Positions 4,760 to 8,051 of a DNA stretch of 8,051 nucleotides are shown here, one piece after another. How positions within the stretch are numbered: position 1 is the stretch's first letter; each line of letters starts with the position of its first letter. The translations under genes and the position numbers were made by a program. The stretch comes from an uncultured Eubacteriales bacterium (GTDB taxonomy: Bacteria; Bacillota; Clostridia; Oscillospirales; Oscillospiraceae): positions 1 through 8,051 of the forward strand of contig URTG01000077.1 of the NCBI GenBank assembly GCA_900550705.1, in the 5' to 3' direction. The notes below the pieces were generated by a model. It was given only the letters and a program-made list of their open reading frames with translations. It did no database searches and was not told the origin of the DNA.

Positions 4760-6184
4760 ATGGGAGGCTTTTTTGGCGCTGTCTCCAAGCGAGACGTGAC
4801 GCTTGATATTTTCTTCGGGGTGGACTACCATTCCCACCTGGGCACCCGCCGGGGCGGTATGCTCATGTTCGATAGGAAGGACGGCTTTCAGCGGCAGATC
4901 CATAACATCGAAAACACCCCGTTCCGCACCAAGTTCGAGCGGGACCTGTCTGATTTTCACGGGTGCAGCGGCATCGGCTGCATCAGCGACACCGACCCCC
5001 AGCCCCTGCTGGTGCGGTCTCACCTGGGGCTGTATGCCATCTCCACGGTGGGCATCATCAACAATGCGGATGAGCTGATCCAGACCTATTTTTCGGACCA
5101 CGGCCACCAGTTCATGGCTATGAGCTCCGGCCGGGTGAATGCCACCGAGCTGGCCGCCGCCCTCATCAACCAGAAGGACGATCTGGTCTCCGGCATTCTG
5201 CACGCCCAGGAGGCCATCCGGGGCTCCCTGACCCTGCTCATCCTGACGGACAAGGGCGAGATCATCGCCGCCCGGGACCGGCTGGGCCGTCTGCCCGTGC
5301 TGCTGGGAAAGAATGAGGAGGGCTGCTGCGTGTCCTTCGAGTCCTTTGCCTACCACAAGCTGGGCTACCAGAACGAGCACGAGCTTGGCCCCCGGGAGAT
5401 CGTCCGGGTCACCGCCGACGGATGGGAGACCCTGTCCCCTCCGGGCGAGGAGATGAAGATCTGCGCCTTCCTCTGGTCCTATTACGGGTACCCCAACTCC
5501 AATTACGAGGGGGTCAACGTGGAGGTCATGCGCTACCGCAACGGCGAGCGCATGGCCAAGGACGACAAGGAGCGGGGGGTGGCCCAGGACCTGGACTATG
5601 TAGCCGGTGTGCCCGACTCCGGTCTGCCCCACGCCATCGGCTATGCCAACGCCAGCCACGTCCCCTTCGCCCGCCCCTTTGTGAAGTATACCCCCACATG
5701 GCCCCGTTCCTTCATGCCCACCAACCAGAACGTCCGCAATCAGGTGGCCAAGATGAAGCAGATCCCCGTGCCTGAGCTGATCCAGGGCAAGAAGCTGCTG
5801 TTCGTGGACGACTCCATCGTCCGGGGCACCCAGCTGCGGGAGACGGTGGAATTCCTGTATGAGAGCGGCGCGAAGGAGGTCCACATGCGCTCCGCCTGCC
5901 CGCCCATCATGTATGGCTGCAAGTATCTGAACTTCTCCAGCAGCAACTCTGAGATGGAGCTGCTGGCCCGCCGCACCGTGCAGGAGCTGGAGGGGGACGA
6001 GGGCCAGAAGCACCTGGACGAGTACGCCGATGCCCGCACCCAGCGGGGCCAGTGTATGCTGAAGACCATCTGCGAAAAATTCGGCTTCGACTCCCTGGGC
6101 TTCCAGTCGCTGGACGGCCTGCTGGACTCCATCGGCATCGACCGGGATAAGGTCTGCACCTACTGCTGGAGCGGCAAGGAATAA
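4760..6184 (+). CDS. purF: PurF-like amidophosphoribosyltransferase with degenerate glutaminase site
   Basis: This 474-residue protein has PurF length and two-domain layout. PurF makes phosphoribosylamine from PRPP and nitrogen, the first committed step of purine synthesis. The C-terminal phosphoribosyltransferase domain is intact: DYVAGVPDSG (279-288), FVKY and FMP segments, and the PRPP motif VDDSIVRGT (349-357). Cysteines C235, C387, C466 and C469 match the four 4Fe-4S ligands of Bacillus PurF. The N-terminal Ntn-type domain is recognisable (LGTRRGGM 27-34, GIGCISDTDPQP 71-82, ARDRLGRLPVLLG 171-183) but begins MGGFFG, where active enzymes have a catalytic Cys. The equivalents of R73, N101 and D127 of E. 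coli PurF also appear replaced. The ATG is fixed by AGGAGG (4748-4753), and the in-frame codons back to 4703 encode no Cys. It is probably ammonia-dependent or served by a separate glutaminase. As the only purF in the operon, it is unlikely to be a dead gene. Confidence 0.9.
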   Translation: MGGFFGAVSKRDVTLDIFFGVDYHSHLGTRRGGMLMFDRKDGFQRQIHNIENTPFRTKFERDLSDFHGCSGIGCISDTDPQPLLVRSHLGLYAISTVGIINNADELIQTYFSDHGHQFMAMSSGRVNATELAAALINQKDDLVSGILHAQEAIRGSLTLLILTDKGEIIAARDRLGRLPVLLGKNEEGCCVSFESFAYHKLGYQNEHELGPREIVRVTADGWETLSPPGEEMKICAFLWSYYGYPNSNYEGVNVEVMRYRNGERMAKDDKERGVAQDLDYVAGVPDSGLPHAIGYANASHVPFARPFVKYTPTWPRSFMPTNQNVRNQVAKMKQIPVPELIQGKKLLFVDDSIVRGTQLRETVEFLYESGAKEVHMRSACPPIMYGCKYLNFSSSNSEMELLARRTVQELEGDEGQKHLDEYADARTQRGQCMLKTICEKFGFDSLGFQSLDGLLDSIGIDRDKVCTYCWSGKE

Positions 6185-6187
6185 ATG

Positions 6188-6230
6188 CCTCCGGCCATAT
6201 CAACCATTTACTATCAATCCGATCTGGAGG
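6188..6230 (+). promoter_or_regulatory. purM: Possible fold masking the purM ribosome binding site
   Basis: CCTCCGG (6188-6194), just after the purF stop, can pair with CTGGAGG (6224-6230), which contains the purM Shine-Dalgarno, closing a 29-nt loop with one G-U pair. An 18-codon frame (6185-6241) runs through it. Ribosomes leaving purF could open it, giving coupled translation. This is seen as pairing potential only. Confidence 0.35.
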
Positions 6231-6237
6231 TTTCAAC

Positions 6238-7281
6238 ATGAAGAACTCCCATTCTGAGTCCTACGCCGCCGCCGGCGTAGACGTCACCGCCGGCTACGCA
6301 TCGGTGGAGCGGATCAAGCCCATGGTGGAGTCCACCTACATCCCCGGCGTCATGGGGACGCTGGGCGGCTTCGGCGGTATGTTCGCCCCCGACGTGGCGG
6401 GCATGAAGAAGCCCGTGCTGGTCTCCGGCACCGACGGCGTGGGCACCAAGCTGCGCCTGGCCCAGCTGATGGACAAGCACGACACCATCGGCATCGACTG
6501 CGTGGCCATGTGCGTCAACGACATTATCTGCGGCGGAGCGGCCCCCCTGTTTTTCCTGGACTACATCGCCTGCGGCAAGAACGACCCCGCCCGCATTGCC
6601 GAGATCGTCACCGGCATCACCGAGGGCTGCCGCCAGTCTGAGTGCGCCCTGGTGGGCGGCGAGACGGCGGAGCACCCCGGCCTGATGCCCGACGAGGACT
6701 ACGACGTGGCCGGCTTCTCCGTGGGCATCGTGGACGAGGAGAAGATCATCGACGGCAAGCGCCTGGCCCAGGACGACGTGCTGGTGGGCCTGGCCTCTAC
6801 CGGCGTACACTCCAACGGCTTCTCCCTGGTCCGCAAGGTCTTCGACGTGGAGCACGCCGACCTGAAGACCCCCGTGGACGCCCTGGGCGGCAAGAGCCTG
6901 GGCGAGACCCTGCTCACCCCCACCCGCATCTATGTCAAGGCCATCAAGGCCCTGCTGAAGGCCGGGGTGGACATCCACGCCGTCAGCCATATCACCGGCG
7001 GCGGCTTCTATGAGAACGTGCCCCGCATGATGACCCAGGGTCTCACCGCCCGGATCGAGCTGGACTCCTTCCCCAAGCTGCCCATCTTCCAGCTGATCCA
7101 GGAGAAGGGCGGCATTCCCCAGCGGGATATGTACAACACCTTCAACATGGGCATCGGCATGATCCTGGCCGTCCCCGCCGACCAGGCCGCCCAGGCCCTG
7201 GAGCTGCTGAAGGCCGCCGGCGAGGCCGCTTATTTGATCGGCTCCGTGGTCGCCGGTGACGCCGGCGTGGAGCTGGTGTGA
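6238..7281 (+). CDS. purM: PurM, phosphoribosylformylglycinamidine cyclo-ligase (AIR synthetase)
   Basis: This 347-residue protein is full length for PurM, which closes the imidazole ring of FGAM with ATP to make AIR, acting as a dimer in the cytoplasm. The ATP-binding and dimer motifs are intact: SGTDGVGTKL (63-72), DCVAMCVNDI (87-96), GAAPLFFLDY (100-109), GGETAEHPG (140-148), GLASTGVHSNGFSLVR (184-199), LTPTRIYV (226-233), HITGGGFYEN (251-260) and TFNMGIGM (301-308). The ATG at 6238 has GGAGG (6226-6230) seven bases upstream. It lies 53 bases after purF and its stop codon overlaps the purN start by one base. Nothing unusual is seen in the protein itself. Confidence 0.97.
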   Translation: MKNSHSESYAAAGVDVTAGYASVERIKPMVESTYIPGVMGTLGGFGGMFAPDVAGMKKPVLVSGTDGVGTKLRLAQLMDKHDTIGIDCVAMCVNDIICGGAAPLFFLDYIACGKNDPARIAEIVTGITEGCRQSECALVGGETAEHPGLMPDEDYDVAGFSVGIVDEEKIIDGKRLAQDDVLVGLASTGVHSNGFSLVRKVFDVEHADLKTPVDALGGKSLGETLLTPTRIYVKAIKALLKAGVDIHAVSHITGGGFYENVPRMMTQGLTARIELDSFPKLPIFQLIQEKGGIPQRDMYNTFNMGIGMILAVPADQAAQALELLKAAGEAAYLIGSVVAGDAGVELV

Positions 7282-7907
7282 TGAAGCGCATCGCCGTTCT
7301 GGTCTCCGGCGGCGGGACCAACCTCCAGGCCCTCATCGACGCCCAGGGGAGAGGGGAGATCGTCAACGGGGCCATCGCCGCTGTGATCTCCTCCAGCCCC
7401 CGGGCCTTCGCCCTGGAGCGGGCCGCCAAGGCGGGCATTCCCGGCTATGTGGTGGACCGGAGCCAATACGACACCAACCGGGCCATGACCTGCGCCCTGG
7501 TGGAGCAGCTCCGGGCGCTGCATATCGATCTGGTGGTGCTGGCGGGCTTTATGACCATCCTCACGGAGGAGCTGGTCCGGGCCTACCCCAACGCCATGCT
7601 GAACATCCATCCGGCCCTCATCCCCTCCTTCGCCGGACCGGGGTGCTACGGGCTCCACGTCCATGAACAGGCCCTGGCCTACGGCGTAAAGCTCTCCGGC
7701 GCCACCGTCCACTTCGTCAGTGAGACGTGCGACGGCGGCCCCATCGTCCTGCAAAAGGCGGTGGACGTCCTCCCCGACGACACGCCGGAGACCCTCCAGC
7801 GCCGGATCATGGAGCAGTGCGAGTGGAAGCTCCTGCCCCAGGCCGTGTCCCTGTTCTGCCAGGACCGCCTGCGGGTGGAGGGCCGCACGGTCCGTATCCT
7901 GGACTGA
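7281..7907 (+). CDS. purN: PurN, phosphoribosylglycinamide formyltransferase
   Basis: This 208-residue protein is the 10-formyltetrahydrofolate-dependent GAR transformylase, making FGAR. The phosphate-binding loop SGGGTNLQALI (9-19) and the catalytic triad are present: N108 and H110 in NIHPALIPSF (108-117), and D151 in ETCDGGPI (148-155). GVKLSGATVHFV (135-146) is also typical. The start ATG overlaps the purM stop as TGATG, and GGAG (7269-7272) sits eight bases upstream, so translation is coupled to purM. An in-frame GTG one codon earlier is less likely. Because PurN consumes formyl-folate, its position just before a ZTP riboswitch is telling: ZTP builds up when formyl-folate runs short. Confidence 0.97.
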   Translation: MKRIAVLVSGGGTNLQALIDAQGRGEIVNGAIAAVISSSPRAFALERAAKAGIPGYVVDRSQYDTNRAMTCALVEQLRALHIDLVVLAGFMTILTEELVRAYPNAMLNIHPALIPSFAGPGCYGLHVHEQALAYGVKLSGATVHFVSETCDGGPIVLQKAVDVLPDDTPETLQRRIMEQCEWKLLPQAVSLFCQDRLRVEGRTVRILD

Positions 7908-7921
7908 CCCACAATCCAACC

Positions 7922-7989
7922 AAGCGGTGTAACTGACGGAAGTGGAAAAACCACAGGGAGCATCGCCTCTGCAAGCCGACCGTCTGGGC
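7922..7989 (+). promoter_or_regulatory. ZTP (pfl) riboswitch aptamer
   Basis: The conserved pfl layout is visible. P1 pairs 7922-7930 with 7960-7968 (eight of nine pairs, two G-U). P2 is GTGG (7942-7945) with CCAC (7951-7954) around AAAAA. The core AACTGACGG (7931-7939) is followed later by GGGAGC, and the downstream CCGTC (7980-7984) forms a perfect pseudoknot with GACGG (7935-7939). The conserved TGGGC (7985-7989) closes it. The family senses ZTP/ZMP, signalling folate-dependent purine synthesis stalling, and usually turns genes on. It lies 14 bases after purN with no clear promoter of its own, so it appears to work inside the operon on the next gene, likely purH, beyond the window. Confidence 0.9.
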
Positions 7990-8026
7990 GCACCGCAACC
8001 CCGAAAGGGGTCGGTGCGCCCTTTTT
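7986..8026 (+). terminator. Riboswitch expression platform: Rho-independent terminator
   Basis: A 10-bp stem (7986-7995 with 8012-8021), a CA bulge, a 5-bp stem (7998-8002 with 8007-8011) and a GAAA loop are followed by TTTTT (8022-8026). The 5' arm begins with the GGGC that belongs to the conserved end of the ZTP aptamer, so ligand-bound aptamer and terminator exclude each other. ZTP should therefore allow read-through. Confidence 0.92.
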
Positions 8027-8051
8027 GCGCGGATAAAAGCCTTCCCATGGG

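Noticed and set aside
3621..6013. Two long minus-strand open frames opposite purC and purF
   Set aside because: They are antisense shadows of strongly conserved plus-strand genes, with Leu/Gly/Val/His-rich sequence and no motif.
7230..8048. Minus-strand open frame of 272 codons across purN and the riboswitch
   Set aside because: It overlaps conserved purN and the ZTP riboswitch and shows no domain of its own.
1..8051. CRISPR arrays, insertion sequences, tRNA or rRNA genes
   Set aside because: I found no regularly spaced repeats, transposase-like frames, terminal inverted repeats bounding a gene, or tRNA-like folds.

Overview
This window looks like a piece of a high-GC Clostridia-type Firmicute, most likely a gut Oscillospiraceae relative. 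The placement is an inference. It rests on GC-rich codon use combined with strong AGGAGG-type ribosome binding sites, classic sigma-A promoters, the purE-purC-purF-purM-purN gene order, and a ZTP riboswitch next to purine genes. No database search was possible.

Layout. Bases 1-264 hold no credible gene, only GC-rich hairpins and a short direct repeat. Bases 265-1678 carry two minus-strand genes in one transcription unit: a PAP2-family membrane phosphatase followed by a D-amino acid aminotransferase. Bases 1883-2968 carry a plus-strand glycosyltransferase. The two units diverge from a compact bidirectional promoter (1753-1805) whose -10 hexamers overlap. All three products plausibly act on envelope building blocks, but that is inferred.

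Bases 2969-3376 form a regulatory stretch: a weak hairpin after the glycosyltransferase, a very good promoter (3088-3116), about 165 nt of structured RNA ending in a perfect Rho-independent terminator (3253-3290), and a GC hairpin just before purE. The RNA is either a free-standing small RNA (6S RNA is my best guess) or an attenuating leader of the purine operon.

Bases 3377-7907 encode five enzymes of de novo IMP synthesis: PurE, PurC, PurF, PurM and PurN. Together they cover PRPP to phosphoribosylamine (PurF), GAR to FGAR (PurN), FGAM to AIR (PurM), N5-CAIR to CAIR (PurE) and CAIR to SAICAR (PurC). After purN comes a ZTP (pfl) riboswitch fused to a terminator (7922-8026). It should gate a downstream gene outside the window, probably purH, since ZTP signals 10-formyl-tetrahydrofolate shortage.

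The most unusual observation is PurF. It has the phosphoribosyltransferase domain and all four cysteines expected to bind a 4Fe-4S cluster, but its N-terminal glutaminase domain lacks the catalytic N-terminal Cys and other glutaminase residues. With no purK beside purE, this suggests a pathway that may use free ammonia and CO2, or an unidentified partner glutaminase.
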